Of a stretch of 64,000 nt of DNA, positions 35,433-44,402 are shown one piece after another. The DNA comes from an uncultured Rhodospirillales bacterium (GTDB lineage Bacteria > Pseudomonadota > Alphaproteobacteria > Acetobacterales > Acetobacteraceae): the NCBI GenBank assembly GCA_903928895.1, contig CAIYSR010000129.1:57400-121399 (forward strand), in the 5' to 3' direction. Each line of letters opens with the position of its first letter. The stretch's first letter is position 1. Below the pieces are notes generated by a model that was not told the origin of the DNA, did not search any database, and saw only the letters and a list, made by a program, of their open reading frames with translations. Both the position numbers and the translations under genes were made by a program.

Positions 35433-36653
35433 TCACGCCAGCGCCATCCGCATCGTCCGCTGGCGCTGGTAAAGCAGCAGACAGATCGCGAAATTCAGCA
35501 CATTCCAGGCCGAGCCATGCAGGAAGGCCGGGATGTAGGAGCCCGTCATGGCGAAAATCTCGCCGGCCATCCAGCCGCCGAGCGCCATGCCGCCAAGCGT
35601 CGCCATCAGCACCGTGCCCACCCGCACCGCCGCCTCGCGGGCCGGAAAAATCTCGCGCACAACGATCGTGTAGGACGGGATCAGCCCGCCCTGGAACAGC
35701 CCGAACATCGCCGAGATGATGTAGAGCGCGGTCAACCCGTCGAACATCGAGAACAGCACCAGCGCGAGCCCTTGCAGGCCGGAGCTGATCAGCAGCGTCT
35801 TCAGCCCGCCGATCCGGTCGGCGATGAAGCCGCAGGCCAGCCGGCTGACGATGCCGAAGCCCAGCATCAGCGACAGCATCTCCGCCCCCCGCGCCGCGCC
35901 GTAGCCGAGGTCCCCGCAATAGGCGACGATGTGGACCTGCGGCGTCGCCATCGCCACGCAGCAGGCGACACCGGCGATCACCAGCAGCACCTGCACCGCG
36001 GCCGGTGACATGCCAAGCACCAAGGCCGGTGCCGCCCCGGGTGCCCGCACCGGGGCCGGGCCGTGGCCCGGCGGGCGGCGGCGCAGGAACAGCGACAGCG
36101 GCAGGATCGTCACCGCGCACAGCGCCCCGATCCCGAAATGGGTCGCGCGCCAGCCCACGCGCTCGATGAAGGACTGCACGATCGGCGGCCAGATCGTGCC
36201 GGCCAGGTAGTTGCCCGACGCACAGATCGCCACCGCCAATCCGCGCCGCCGGGCGAACCAGAACGACATATCCGCCATCAGCGGCCCGAAGGTGGCGGAT
36301 GAGCCGAGAAAGGCGATCAGCACGCCATGGGCCAGCATGAACTGCCAGATCGATCCGGACAGCCCCGCCGCCACATAGCCCGCGGCCAGGAACGCCGACC
36401 CGCCGCCGATCGCGGTGGCGACCCCGAAGCGGTCGGCGATCTTGCCCATCAGCACCCCGCCCAGCGCGTAGCCCGCGAGCAGCATGCTGTAGGGCAGCGA
36501 CGCGGTGCCGCGATCCACCCCGAATTCCGCCTGCACCGCCGGCAAGGCGACCACGACGGACCACATGCCGACCCCGCCGATGGTGGAGATCAGCAGCGCG
36601 ATGCCGAGCCGGGTCCAGGCATAGCGCGAATCGATCAGCTCATGGTCAGTCAC
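35433..36653 (-). CDS. MFS transporter, organic-anion (OFA/monocarboxylate-like) type
   Basis: A 12-helix major facilitator of about 406 residues. The conserved loop 2-3 motif is GGVLMGKIADRFGVATAIGG (about residues 66-85), and the N-terminal half resembles monocarboxylate or oxalate/formate-type carriers (FGPLMADMSFWFARRRGLAV). The GTG at 36653 is preferred: it follows GGAG, gives MTDHELIDSRYAW, and overlaps the end of the molybdoenzyme gene by 8 bases. A TTG start 9 bases upstream is also open. Its place in the run suggests it moves the pathway substrate or a product. Confidence 0.88.
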   Translation of the reverse strand: MTDHELIDSRYAWTRLGIALLISTIGGVGMWSVVVALPAVQAEFGVDRGTASLPYSMLLAGYALGGVLMGKIADRFGVATAIGGGSAFLAAGYVAAGLSGSIWQFMLAHGVLIAFLGSSATFGPLMADMSFWFARRRGLAVAICASGNYLAGTIWPPIVQSFIERVGWRATHFGIGALCAVTILPLSLFLRRRPPGHGPAPVRAPGAAPALVLGMSPAAVQVLLVIAGVACCVAMATPQVHIVAYCGDLGYGAARGAEMLSLMLGFGIVSRLACGFIADRIGGLKTLLISSGLQGLALVLFSMFDGLTALYIISAMFGLFQGGLIPSYTIVVREIFPAREAAVRVGTVLMATLGGMALGGWMAGEIFAMTGSYIPAFLHGSAWNVLNFAICLLLYQRQRTMRMALA

Positions 36654-38931
36654 GCGCCGCAAACTCCGGCAGATCGAACGCCCGCACCGGCGGCACCTCC
36701 CCCACGAACGGCGCGACCTCGACCAGGCAGGTCTGCGCGATACAGCCCTGCGACAGCTCCGAGGCGCCGATATCCAGCGTCAGCACATTCGGGTTGCCAT
36801 GCCGCTCCGGCGCGCCGACGGCCGGATCGGGATCGAACCACGCGCCGGTCGACAGCCGCACCACCCCGGGCCGGATATCCGCCGTCACACGCAGCCCCGC
36901 CAGCGTCGCGCCGCGGGCGTTGAACACCCGCACCACCGCGCCATCCACCAGCCCCCGCGCCGCGGCATCGTCCGGATGCATCGAGATCGGTTGCCGCCCC
37001 GCCACCTTGCCGGCCGTACTCCACGGCGAGGGATCGAGCTGGCTGTGCAGCCGCCGGTCGGGCTGGTCGGACAGCAGATGGAGCCGCCCCGGCGCCGCGT
37101 TGCCGAGCCATTCGGCCGGCTCTTGCCACATTGCATGCCCCGGACAATCCGCCAGCCCGAACCCGGCGATCCGCTCGGAGAAGATCTCGATCAGCCCCGA
37201 CGGGGTCTTGAGCGGATGGGAAGCCGGGTCAGCGCGAAACGCCTGGTACATCACCTGTGGCGGATCGCCGCCGGCAATCTCCACCACCCCCTGCTGCCAG
37301 AAAATCTCGAAATCCGGCAAATTCACCCCGGCCCGCCGCGCGCTCGCCCGGCTCTGCCCATACAGCAGCGCCAGCCATTCGCGCGCCGAACGCCCCTCGG
37401 TGAACGCCGCCTCCGCGCCCATCCGCGCCGCCAACGCCGCGAAAATCGCGAAGTCGTCCCGCGCCTCCCCCGGCGGCGTCTTCACGCGCTGCATCGCCAC
37501 CATGAACTTCTCGCGCGTGGCGTAACCGATGTCCTCGCGCTCGAGCGTGGTGGTCGCGGGCAGCACGATATCGGCATGCCGCGCCACCGGGTTCCAGACC
37601 TGCTCGTGCACCACCACGGTCTCCGGCTTCTCCCACGCCTGCCTGAGGCGGTTGAGGTCCTGGTGATGATGGAACGGATTGCCGCCGGCCCAGTAAACCA
37701 GCCTTATATCGGGGTAGAGGTGCTGGCCCCCGTTGTAGCGGAATGGGCCCCCCGGATTGAGCAGCATGTCGCTGATCCGCGCCACCGGGATGAAACCCCG
37801 CACCGGATTTTCGCCCTGCGGCAGCGTCGGCCCGGCGAAACGCGCATGCGGGCTGCCCGCCCCGTTGGTCGGCCCGTACGCAACCCCGAGCCCGCCTCCC
37901 GGCGTGCCGATCTGCCCAAGCATCGCCGCCAGCGTCGTCGCCGCCCAGAACGGCTGCTCGCCATGGTGCGACCGCTGCAACGACCATGCGATCGACAGCA
38001 TCGTCCGCGCCCCCGCCATCTCACGGGCCAGCCGCGCGATCCGTTCCGCCGGCACCCCGGTGATCGCCGCCGCCCAGGCCGGCGTCTTGGCCACCCCGTC
38101 CACCGCCCCGGTCAGGTAGGGCACGAACCGCTCGAACCCGACGGTACAGCGCGACAGGAAATCGCCGTCCTGCAACCCCTCCGCCTGCACCACGAAGGCG
38201 AGCGCCAGCAGCAGCGCGGTATCGGTGTTCGGCCGGATCGGGATCCACTCGAACCCCGCCCCGGTTTCCAGATCATCGCGCACCGGGCTGATATTGACGA
38301 ACCGGCACCCGCGCGCCGCCATCCGCCGCAGCGCGCCGGGCACCCGATGCTCCGAGGGCCCGCCCGCGCCGACCTGCGCGTTCTTCGCCGGCACGCCGCC
38401 GAGGCAGACGAACAGCTCGGTATGCGCCTCCAGCATCGGCCAGCTCGTATGGATCGCCATCAGCTCATCCATCGGCGCCAGGATATGCGGCATCAGCACG
38501 CGCGCCGCGGCCAGGCTGTAGCTGTCCTGGTGGCGCACATAGCCGCCGATCGTATTCAGGAACCGGTGGATCTGGCTCTGCGCATGATGGAACCGCCCGG
38601 CGCTCGACCAGCCGTAGGAGCCGCCGAAAATGGCCGCGTTGCCATGCGCGGACTTCACCCGGCCAAGCTCGCCCGCCACCAGATCGAGCGCCTCGTCCCA
38701 GGGCACCTCGACGAACGCCTCGCGTCCCCGACCCGTCTGGCTCCGGCCCTTCAACCATCCCTGTCGAATCGCCGGCCGCCGGATGCGAATCCGTTCCAGC
38801 TCAGGGGCCAGCATATGCAGCCCGATCGGCGACGGGTCCGGATCACCCTTGAACGGATGCAGCGCCACCGCCTCGGTGCCCTGCATCTCGACCTCGTACA
38901 CGCCCCAATGGCTCGACGTCAGTATGGTCAT
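36646..38931 (-). CDS. Molybdopterin oxidoreductase, biotin sulfoxide/DMSO/TMAO reductase type
   Basis: A 761-residue enzyme of the DMSO-reductase family, closest in pattern to BisC/TorZ. It opens MTILTSSHWGVYEVEMQGTE with no Tat signal and no N-terminal Cys motif for an Fe-S cluster, so it should be cytoplasmic with bis-MGD as the only cofactor. The Mo-ligand Ser lies in GGSYGWSSAGRFHHAQSQIH (Ser 109/110 region). Later motifs are HTSWPMLEAHTELFVCLGGV, PNTDTALLLALAFV, YWAGGNPFHHHQDLNRLRQA and VVHEQVWNPVARHADIVLPA. Upstream in-frame extensions are not credible; the ATG at 38931 gives the family N-terminus. It would reduce a sulfoxide or N-oxide, or run in reverse. It is the first gene of the leftward run, divergent from an amidase. 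Confidence 0.9.
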   Translation of the reverse strand: MTILTSSHWGVYEVEMQGTEAVALHPFKGDPDPSPIGLHMLAPELERIRIRRPAIRQGWLKGRSQTGRGREAFVEVPWDEALDLVAGELGRVKSAHGNAAIFGGSYGWSSAGRFHHAQSQIHRFLNTIGGYVRHQDSYSLAAARVLMPHILAPMDELMAIHTSWPMLEAHTELFVCLGGVPAKNAQVGAGGPSEHRVPGALRRMAARGCRFVNISPVRDDLETGAGFEWIPIRPNTDTALLLALAFVVQAEGLQDGDFLSRCTVGFERFVPYLTGAVDGVAKTPAWAAAITGVPAERIARLAREMAGARTMLSIAWSLQRSHHGEQPFWAATTLAAMLGQIGTPGGGLGVAYGPTNGAGSPHARFAGPTLPQGENPVRGFIPVARISDMLLNPGGPFRYNGGQHLYPDIRLVYWAGGNPFHHHQDLNRLRQAWEKPETVVVHEQVWNPVARHADIVLPATTTLEREDIGYATREKFMVAMQRVKTPPGEARDDFAIFAALAARMGAEAAFTEGRSAREWLALLYGQSRASARRAGVNLPDFEIFWQQGVVEIAGGDPPQVMYQAFRADPASHPLKTPSGLIEIFSERIAGFGLADCPGHAMWQEPAEWLGNAAPGRLHLLSDQPDRRLHSQLDPSPWSTAGKVAGRQPISMHPDDAAARGLVDGAVVRVFNARGATLAGLRVTADIRPGVVRLSTGAWFDPDPAVGAPERHGNPNVLTLDIGASELSQGCIAQTCLVEVAPFVGEVPPVRAFDLPEFAARD

Positions 38932-39012
38932 TGCGCTTCCCCCGGGGGTGACAACCCGCATTTCCGCCCCCACGATGGCAGTCGCGACACGGATGACAAG
39001 AGGAGCCCGCGC

Positions 39013-40413
39013 ATGTCCCAAGAGCTTTGGCAGCTTGACGCCACCGACCTTGCCCGCCGCATCCGGCTCGGCCAGGCCTCCGCGCGCGAGGCGACCCAAT
39101 CCGTCCTGTCCCGCCTCGATGACGTGAACCCAAGGCTCAATGCCATCGTCCGCCCTCTCCACGCCGAAGCCCTCGCCGCCGCCGACGCCGCCGACGCTGC
39201 CCGCGCCTCCGGCGCCGCCCTCGGCCCGCTGCACGGCGTGCCCGTCACCACCAAGGTCAACACCGACCAGAAGGGCCTCCCCACCGACAACGGCGTCGTC
39301 GCCTTCAAGGATATGATCGCCACCGCGGATTCCCCGCTGGTGCGCAACCTCCGCAACGCCGGCGCCATCATCATCGGCCGCACCAATACGCCCGCCTTCT
39401 CGATGCGCCTGTTCAGCGAGAACGCGCTGCACGGCCACACCATCAACCCGCGCGACCCCGCCCGCACCGCCGGCGGCTCGTCGGGCGGGGCCGGCTCCGC
39501 CACCGCGGCCGGCATCGCGCCGATCGGCCAGGGCAACGACATCGCCGGCTCCGTCCGCTATCCCGCCTATTGCAACGGCATCGTCGGCCTGCGCCCCACC
39601 CCCGGCCGCATCCCCGCCTACAACGGCACCGCCCAGGGCGGCCGCCCGATGGGCGCTCAGCTCATGGCGGTGCAGGGCCCGCTGACGCGCACCGTGCGCG
39701 ACGCCCGCCTTGCCTTCGCCGTGCTCTCCGGCGCCGACCGCACGGACCCGCGCTGGACCGACGTCCCGCTCGAAGGCCCCCCCGCCCCGCGCCGCGTCGC
39801 CCTCATGGCCGAGCCCGAGGGCGCCACCACGCTGCCCGAACTCGCCGCCGCCACCCGCGCCGCCGCCCGCCACCTCCAGCGCGCCGGCTACGCGGTCGAG
39901 GAGGTCGCCCCCCCCGGCTTCGCCGAGGCGACCGACCTGTGGAACCGCATCTGTGGCACCGACGTCCTGCCCGGCCTGCAAGCCAACATGGACAAGTACG
40001 GCGAGCCCGATGCCCGGCAGTCCCTCGCCGGCTGGCGCGCCGTCGCCCCCGCGGTCGACCTCGCCGGCTACATCCAGGCCCTGGCCGACCGCGACTGGCT
40101 GATCCGCCGCTGGCTCACCTTCCTCGAAACCTACCCGATCGTCCTGATGCCCTCCTCCTGCGCCCTGCCCCATCTGGTCGGGCGCGACGCCCAGGGCCTC
40201 GCCGGCAAGGCCGAGGTCATGGCCAGCAATCCGCAGCAGATCGCCATCCCGCTGCTCGGCCTGCCCGCCCTGCAAGTCCCGGTCGGCCAGCACGGTGCCC
40301 TGCGCCTCGGCGTCCAGATCGTCGCCGCCCGCTTCCGCGAGGACCTCGTCCTCGCCGCCGGCGAAATCATCGAGGAAGCCGAAGGCGCCAGCGCGCCCGT
40401 TACCCCCGCCTGA
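39013..40413 (+). CDS. Amidase (amidase-signature family)
   Basis: A 466-residue amidase-signature hydrolase, which cleaves C-N amide bonds. The Ser-cis-Ser-Lys triad is visible: Lys in LHGVPVTTKVNTDQKG (about residue 81), the Ser-rich loop RTAGGSSGGAGSATAAGIAP (about 155-174) and GQGNDIAGSVRYPAYCNGIV (about 176-195, Ser nucleophile in GSVR). The active-site segment reads NDIAGSVR where most family members have TDGGGSIR; the first Gly is replaced by Ala. AGGAG lies 8 bases before the ATG at 39013; the long upstream open frame is antisense to the molybdoenzyme. Its end overlaps the convergent MFS gene by 14 bases. Confidence 0.92.
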   Translation: MSQELWQLDATDLARRIRLGQASAREATQSVLSRLDDVNPRLNAIVRPLHAEALAAADAADAARASGAALGPLHGVPVTTKVNTDQKGLPTDNGVVAFKDMIATADSPLVRNLRNAGAIIIGRTNTPAFSMRLFSENALHGHTINPRDPARTAGGSSGGAGSATAAGIAPIGQGNDIAGSVRYPAYCNGIVGLRPTPGRIPAYNGTAQGGRPMGAQLMAVQGPLTRTVRDARLAFAVLSGADRTDPRWTDVPLEGPPAPRRVALMAEPEGATTLPELAAATRAAARHLQRAGYAVEEVAPPGFAEATDLWNRICGTDVLPGLQANMDKYGEPDARQSLAGWRAVAPAVDLAGYIQALADRDWLIRRWLTFLETYPIVLMPSSCALPHLVGRDAQGLAGKAEVMASNPQQIAIPLLGLPALQVPVGQHGALRLGVQIVAARFREDLVLAAGEIIEEAEGASAPVTPA

Positions 40414-41611
40414 ACGGCCGCATCAGCAGCATCGTCTGCACCAGCGCCATCACCACGAGCTGCCCCGCCACCGCCACATAGGGCCAGCGCCAGCCCCAGT
40501 ACGGCACCGCGAAGGCGAACAGGCTCGGCGCGATCACGTAGCCCAGGAAGGTGAACAAGGTCGACGACGACGACGCGTCGGCGACCTTGTCCATCGGCGC
40601 CAGCCGCGCCACCTCGGCCATGTAGATGCCGTTCCACGATGCCCCGAAAAACCCGCACGCCGTCGTCACCACCGCCACCCCCCACAGCGGCCAGTCCAGC
40701 GGCATGAACGCATAAAGCGCCACGCACCCCGCCGCGACATAGGCCTGCACCGTCAAATTCACCGCCGCCCGCCCGGTCCGGTCCGCCAGCCACCCCAGCA
40801 GGATCCGCGCGAACACCCCGGCCGTCTGCAGGCAGGCATAGGCGAACCCGGCATCCGTCAGGTCAAACCCGCGCTGGGTCAGATAGGTCACCGAAAAACT
40901 GTAGAGCGTGCCCTGCGTGCAGGAGAACGAGAACGCCAGCGCCGTCAGCGACACCATCAGCGGATCGGCCCGCAACGTCGCGATCGGCGCCATGACCGTA
41001 GAAAGCCGGAACACATCGCGCGGATGGATCGAGCGCCCCGGATCGCGCTCCACATCCATCATCGCGCGCAGCGGATGGATCGCGAAAATCGTGATCGCCC
41101 CCGCCGCCACCGCCAGCAGCAGCGCCCAGGTCCAGCCGAACGCCACCGCGAACGGCGCCACGATCAGTCCGGCCAGCGCGCCGCCCGCCGGCGCCCCGGC
41201 CTGCTTGATCGAGAAGATCAGCGACCGGTGCTCCTTCGGCGCCGTCGCCGCCAGGATGCGGCTGCCCGACGGCGGCGTCGGCCCATAGCTCAACCCCAGC
41301 AGCAGCGAGGACACCACCAGCGCCGGAAACCACCCGAACGCCGCCACCGCCATCGCCACGATCGCCGCCGCCGCCCCGATCTGCAACGACCGCACCGGCC
41401 CGAACCGAGCCAGATAGGGGCTGCCGAAGGCGAGAAAAATCACCGAACCCAGCGAGGTCAACGACGACAGATTGCCGATCCGCTCCGGCGCCACCCCCGT
41501 GCTGGCCGTCAGCAGCGGCGCCACCACGGGCAGGCACTGCCCCATGAACGAGGAAATCGTCTGCGCCAGCATCGTGGCGCCCAGCGCGATGAGCCAGACC
41601 GGAGCTTTCAT
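40400..41611 (-). CDS. MFS transporter
   Basis: A 12-helix major facilitator of about 403 residues (MKAPVWLIALGATMLAQTIS opening). It has LARFGPVRSLQIGAAAAIVA after helix 2, PSGSRILAATAPKEHRSLIF and IKQAGAPAGGALAGL in helices 4-5, and LLGWLADRTGRAAVNLTVQA (about residue 269) as the second-half loop motif. The ATG at 41611 is chosen for the N-terminus; the Shine-Dalgarno is weak (AGGC), and a TTG 36 bases upstream is also in frame. It runs opposite to the amidase, and the 14-base 3' overlap makes the two transcripts partly complementary. Substrate is not readable. Confidence 0.87.
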   Translation of the reverse strand: MKAPVWLIALGATMLAQTISSFMGQCLPVVAPLLTASTGVAPERIGNLSSLTSLGSVIFLAFGSPYLARFGPVRSLQIGAAAAIVAMAVAAFGWFPALVVSSLLLGLSYGPTPPSGSRILAATAPKEHRSLIFSIKQAGAPAGGALAGLIVAPFAVAFGWTWALLLAVAAGAITIFAIHPLRAMMDVERDPGRSIHPRDVFRLSTVMAPIATLRADPLMVSLTALAFSFSCTQGTLYSFSVTYLTQRGFDLTDAGFAYACLQTAGVFARILLGWLADRTGRAAVNLTVQAYVAAGCVALYAFMPLDWPLWGVAVVTTACGFFGASWNGIYMAEVARLAPMDKVADASSSSTLFTFLGYVIAPSLFAFAVPYWGWRWPYVAVAGQLVVMALVQTMLLMRPFRRG

Positions 41612-41707
41612 TGGCCCAAGCCTGCTTCCCGCCCATCGGCAGGTCAATGCCGCCCGTGCTACATGCCGCCCGCGCTACTCCGACCGCCACCTCCGCAGGA
41701 GCCCCAC

Positions 41708-42451
41708 ATGCCGTCATGGCCGGTCCACCCGATCGAACCCGATGTCCGCGTCGCCGTCGTCCGCGCCATGGCCCCCCTGCCGCCCGCGCTCGACGCCGAG
41801 GTCGACCGCATCTGGGCCGAGGCGCAACTGCGCATGCACGGCAAGCTGTTCAACGGCCGCGTCTTCAGCGCCGATGTCATCACCCCGCGCCTGATCTGTG
41901 GCCACTGGACCGAATTCCGCCGCATCGTCGCCCAGATGAACCGCCACGATCTCTACAACCTGATCGGCGCCCGCCCGCTCGCCGTCGGCGGCCTCATCCT
42001 CGGCCCCGATGGCGTCGTCTTCGGCCGCCGCCCCGCCGGCGCGATCTACCAGGCCGGCGAATGGCAGCTCCCCCCCGCCGGCAGCGTCGACCCCGGCGCC
42101 GCCCGCGAGGAGGGAAGGGTCGACATCCTCGCCCAGTTCCTGACCGAACTGGGGGAGGAACTCGGCATGACGCCGGACAGCGTCAGCGATCCCCGTCCGC
42201 TCTGCATCGTCGAACACGGCGGCAGCCACGTGCTCGACCTCGGCATCGCCGTGCGCACCCGCCTCACCGAAGCCGAAATCCGCGCCGCCCACGCCGCCGG
42301 CGGCAACGCCGAATACGATCCCCTGCGCATCGTCCCGGTGCCGGACCTCGCCGCCTTCCTCGATCAGGAGGCCGCCAGCCTCAACCACCAAGCCCCCGTG
42401 TTCCTCCGCCGCCTCGGGCTGCTCGGTGGTTATACCAACCGTGTTGAATAG
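41708..42451 (+). CDS. Nudix-like hydrolase with a degenerate Nudix box
   Basis: 247 residues. The N-terminal half (EVDRIWAEAQLRMHGKLFNG, RVFSADVITPRLICGHWTEF) resembles the unnamed N-terminal region of some Nudix proteins. The Nudix-like part follows: AVGGLILGPDGVVFGRRPAG at about residues 95-114, then the box region GSVDPGAAREEGRVDI and FLTELGEELGM. The usual REUxEExGU is present as TELGEELGM, with Thr replacing the catalytic-site Arg but both metal Glu retained, and a longer insert before it. Activity on nucleotide sugars or diphosphates is therefore uncertain. GGAGCCCC precedes the ATG. An A/T hairpin repeat follows 41 bases after the stop. Confidence 0.72.
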   Translation: MPSWPVHPIEPDVRVAVVRAMAPLPPALDAEVDRIWAEAQLRMHGKLFNGRVFSADVITPRLICGHWTEFRRIVAQMNRHDLYNLIGARPLAVGGLILGPDGVVFGRRPAGAIYQAGEWQLPPAGSVDPGAAREEGRVDILAQFLTELGEELGMTPDSVSDPRPLCIVEHGGSHVLDLGIAVRTRLTEAEIRAAHAAGGNAEYDPLRIVPVPDLAAFLDQEAASLNHQAPVFLRRLGLLGGYTNRVE

Positions 42452-42492
42452 GGACCTTTACGGAGCGCAGATAAGATATAGAAAGAAGGAAG

Positions 42493-42618
42493 GAAGCGTT
42501 TCTTTTTTTGAAAAAAAAGAAACAAAAAAACTTTATCCCTGGTTTCGCCGCGTATAGAATGGCATCCTCCAACGGACAAAAGTTTTTTGCTTCTTTTTTT
42601 CAAAAAAGAAGCGCTTCC
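42493..42618. repeat. Composite A/T-rich inverted repeat, copy 1 (order A'-A)
   Basis: Two hairpin units flank about 30 bases of unique sequence. The first is 42493-42539 (GAAGCGTTTC, a T7 run, GA8, GAAAC, then ACTTTATCCC). The second is 42571-42618 (AACGGACAAAAG, T6GCTTC, T7, CA6, GAAGCGCTTCC). They are near reverse complements of each other, and each is itself a stem of about 10 bases around the T/A runs. The element lies between the Nudix-like stop and the convergent FAH gene and could terminate transcription from both sides. Copies 2 and 3 carry the units in the opposite order. Confidence 0.75.
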
Positions 42619-42642
42619 CCACCCTGTCGAGAGAGCATCATT

Positions 42643-43422
42643 CTAGCCCGAATTAGCGGCATAACGATTGCGCAACACCCCGATCCCCTCGATCGCCACC
42701 TCCACCTCCATCCCCGGCTTCATCGGCAGCACCCCCACCGACGTGCCGCAGGTAATGAGATCGCCCGGCTCCAGCGTCATCTCACGCGACAACAGGCTGA
42801 CGATGCGCGGTGGCGGGATGATCATGTCGCTCACCGGATAGTTCTGCCGCTCCCGCCCATTGAGCAGCGTGCGGACGGACAAGCCACGCCAGTCCAGCTC
42901 CGTCGCGATGCCCGGCCCGACCGGCCCGAACCCGTCGCAGCTCTTGGCCCGCGCCCACTGCTCGAATTTCGGGTTGTCGCCGAACAACCCCCCGGCGGTG
43001 ATGTCGTTGACGCAGGTATAGCCGAAAATCGCCGCCTCGGCCCCGGCCTCGTCCACGTCCTTGCAGTGCCGGCCGATCACCACCCCGAGCTCGCCCTCGT
43101 AGAACACCCGCCCGGCATAGCCCGCCGGCGCCCGGAATTCATCGCCCTGCCCGATGATCGAACTCGTCGCCTTGAGGAAGATCAGCGGAAACTCCGGAAT
43201 CGCCAGGCTCTGCGCCGCCGCCAACGCATGGAAATTGTTCCACAGCCCGATGAACTTCCCCGGCCGCACCGGCGCCAGCAGCCGCACATCGTCCAGTGCC
43301 AGCTGCACGCCCGTCGCGCGGTTGGCCCCGAACATGTCGCCGTCATGGACCGCGATCGCCGCCCCTTCGAGCGTCCCGAACCCCTCCGTCGCGCCATCCG
43401 CGAACCGTACCCAAACCGTCAT
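42643..43422 (-). CDS. Fumarylacetoacetate hydrolase (FAH)-family protein
   Basis: 259 residues of the FAH superfamily, which contains C-C hydrolases, decarboxylases and hydratases of 2-oxo acids in aromatic and amino-acid breakdown. Metal and active-site motifs are YEGELGVVIGRHCKDVDEAG (Glu pair near residue 111), GYTCVNDITAGGLFG (about 133-147), ARAKSCDGFGPVGPGI (Lys near 158) and TLEPGDLITCGTSVGVLPMK near residue 217. The start overlaps the DMT transporter stop (ATGA), so the transporter and this enzyme are one leftward operon. The exact reaction cannot be set from sequence. Confidence 0.9.
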   Translation of the reverse strand: MTVWVRFADGATEGFGTLEGAAIAVHDGDMFGANRATGVQLALDDVRLLAPVRPGKFIGLWNNFHALAAAQSLAIPEFPLIFLKATSSIIGQGDEFRAPAGYAGRVFYEGELGVVIGRHCKDVDEAGAEAAIFGYTCVNDITAGGLFGDNPKFEQWARAKSCDGFGPVGPGIATELDWRGLSVRTLLNGRERQNYPVSDMIIPPPRIVSLLSREMTLEPGDLITCGTSVGVLPMKPGMEVEVAIEGIGVLRNRYAANSG

Positions 43423-44294
43423 CCCTGCTCTCCCTCAGCCGGCCGCAACCATAAATCGCCCACCACCGCGCCCAACACCAGCAGCCCGCCGGCGCAGCTG
43501 ACCAACGCCGGCACTTCCCCGAATGCCAACCACACCATCGCCGGCGCAAGCGGTATTTCGAGATTGCCGATCAGGGCCGTGCGCGTCGGTGAAATCAACC
43601 GCGACCCAAGGGTCAGCAGCAGCAGCCCGAGCCCGAACTGGGTGATGCCGAACAGCGCCAGCCACAGGAACTCCAGCCCTCCCGGCGCCAGCGGCGCGGC
43701 CACCGGCGACACCAGCACGGCACTGGCAAAGGCCGAGGCCGCGGCCGCCGGCAGCATCGGGACATCGCGATGGCGGCGCACCAGGACCATGAACATCGAC
43801 ATCAACCCGGTCATCACCAGCGCCAGAAGATCTCCGAACAGGTGGCCATCGCTGGCCGCCGCCCCGAACATCACCACCACGCCGAGCAGCGCCACCACAC
43901 TCGCCACCAGCGTCACCCGGCTTTCCCGTGTGCCAAGCCAGAGCCAGCCGATCGCCGCGGTCAGGAACGGCGCGGTGGCGTAGATCACCGTCACATCGGC
44001 CACCGTGCTGCGCCGCAACGCGTTGATGAAGCATACCGTCGCCAGCGCCGAACAGGCCGCCACCAGCGCGGTGATCCCCCACCGCTCGCGCAGCGCCGTC
44101 CACGCCGCCGCCCCTCTGCCGCTCGCCACGACAAACGCCGCGATGAAGGCGCCGCCGAAGATGCCTCGCCAAAACAGCACCGTCCAGGAATCCACCGTGA
44201 TCAGCCGGGTGAAGAACCCCGCCGTGCTGAACGCGCCCGCGGAGGCCAGGATCAGCGCCGCCCCCCGCCAGTCCTGCTTCTGCGTCGACGTCAC
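43419..44294 (-). CDS. DMT-superfamily (EamA) transporter
   Basis: A 291-residue, ten-helix EamA-type exporter with two repeated halves, beginning AALILASAGAFSTAGFFTRL and repeating at LALVMTGLMSMFMVLVRRH. It starts at a GTG (MTSTQKQ) with a GGGGGGAAA upstream. Related proteins export amino acids or metabolites. It is coupled by ATGA to the FAH-family gene, and divergent (108 bases) from the ABC substrate-binding gene. Confidence 0.88.
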   Translation of the reverse strand: MTSTQKQDWRGAALILASAGAFSTAGFFTRLITVDSWTVLFWRGIFGGAFIAAFVVASGRGAAAWTALRERWGITALVAACSALATVCFINALRRSTVADVTVIYATAPFLTAAIGWLWLGTRESRVTLVASVVALLGVVVMFGAAASDGHLFGDLLALVMTGLMSMFMVLVRRHRDVPMLPAAAASAFASAVLVSPVAAPLAPGGLEFLWLALFGITQFGLGLLLLTLGSRLISPTRTALIGNLEIPLAPAMVWLAFGEVPALVSCAGGLLVLGAVVGDLWLRPAEGEQG

Positions 44295-44402
44295 TTTCCC
44301 CCCATGTTCTAGTATTGTTCACGGTCTATCAGCCACCGGCCCGGATTGCAACCGCGGCATTCTCCCGCCACCATCCGGTCCGCACTTCACGGGAGCCCCG
44401 CC

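Noticed and set aside
38939..38948. CCCCCGGGGG palindrome between the molybdoenzyme and amidase genes
   Set aside because: Single-composition palindrome expected by chance at this GC content; no promoter elements are aligned with it.
36799..39012. A long in-frame extension upstream of the amidase start on the plus strand
   Set aside because: It lies wholly antisense to the molybdoenzyme and reads as Arg/Pro/His-rich low complexity. The amidase has a good ribosome site and family N-terminus at 39013.
42465..42480. ATAAGATATAGAA resembling the ATATCTCATAA sites
   Set aside because: Only about 9 of 13 positions agree and it is not upstream of a start codon.
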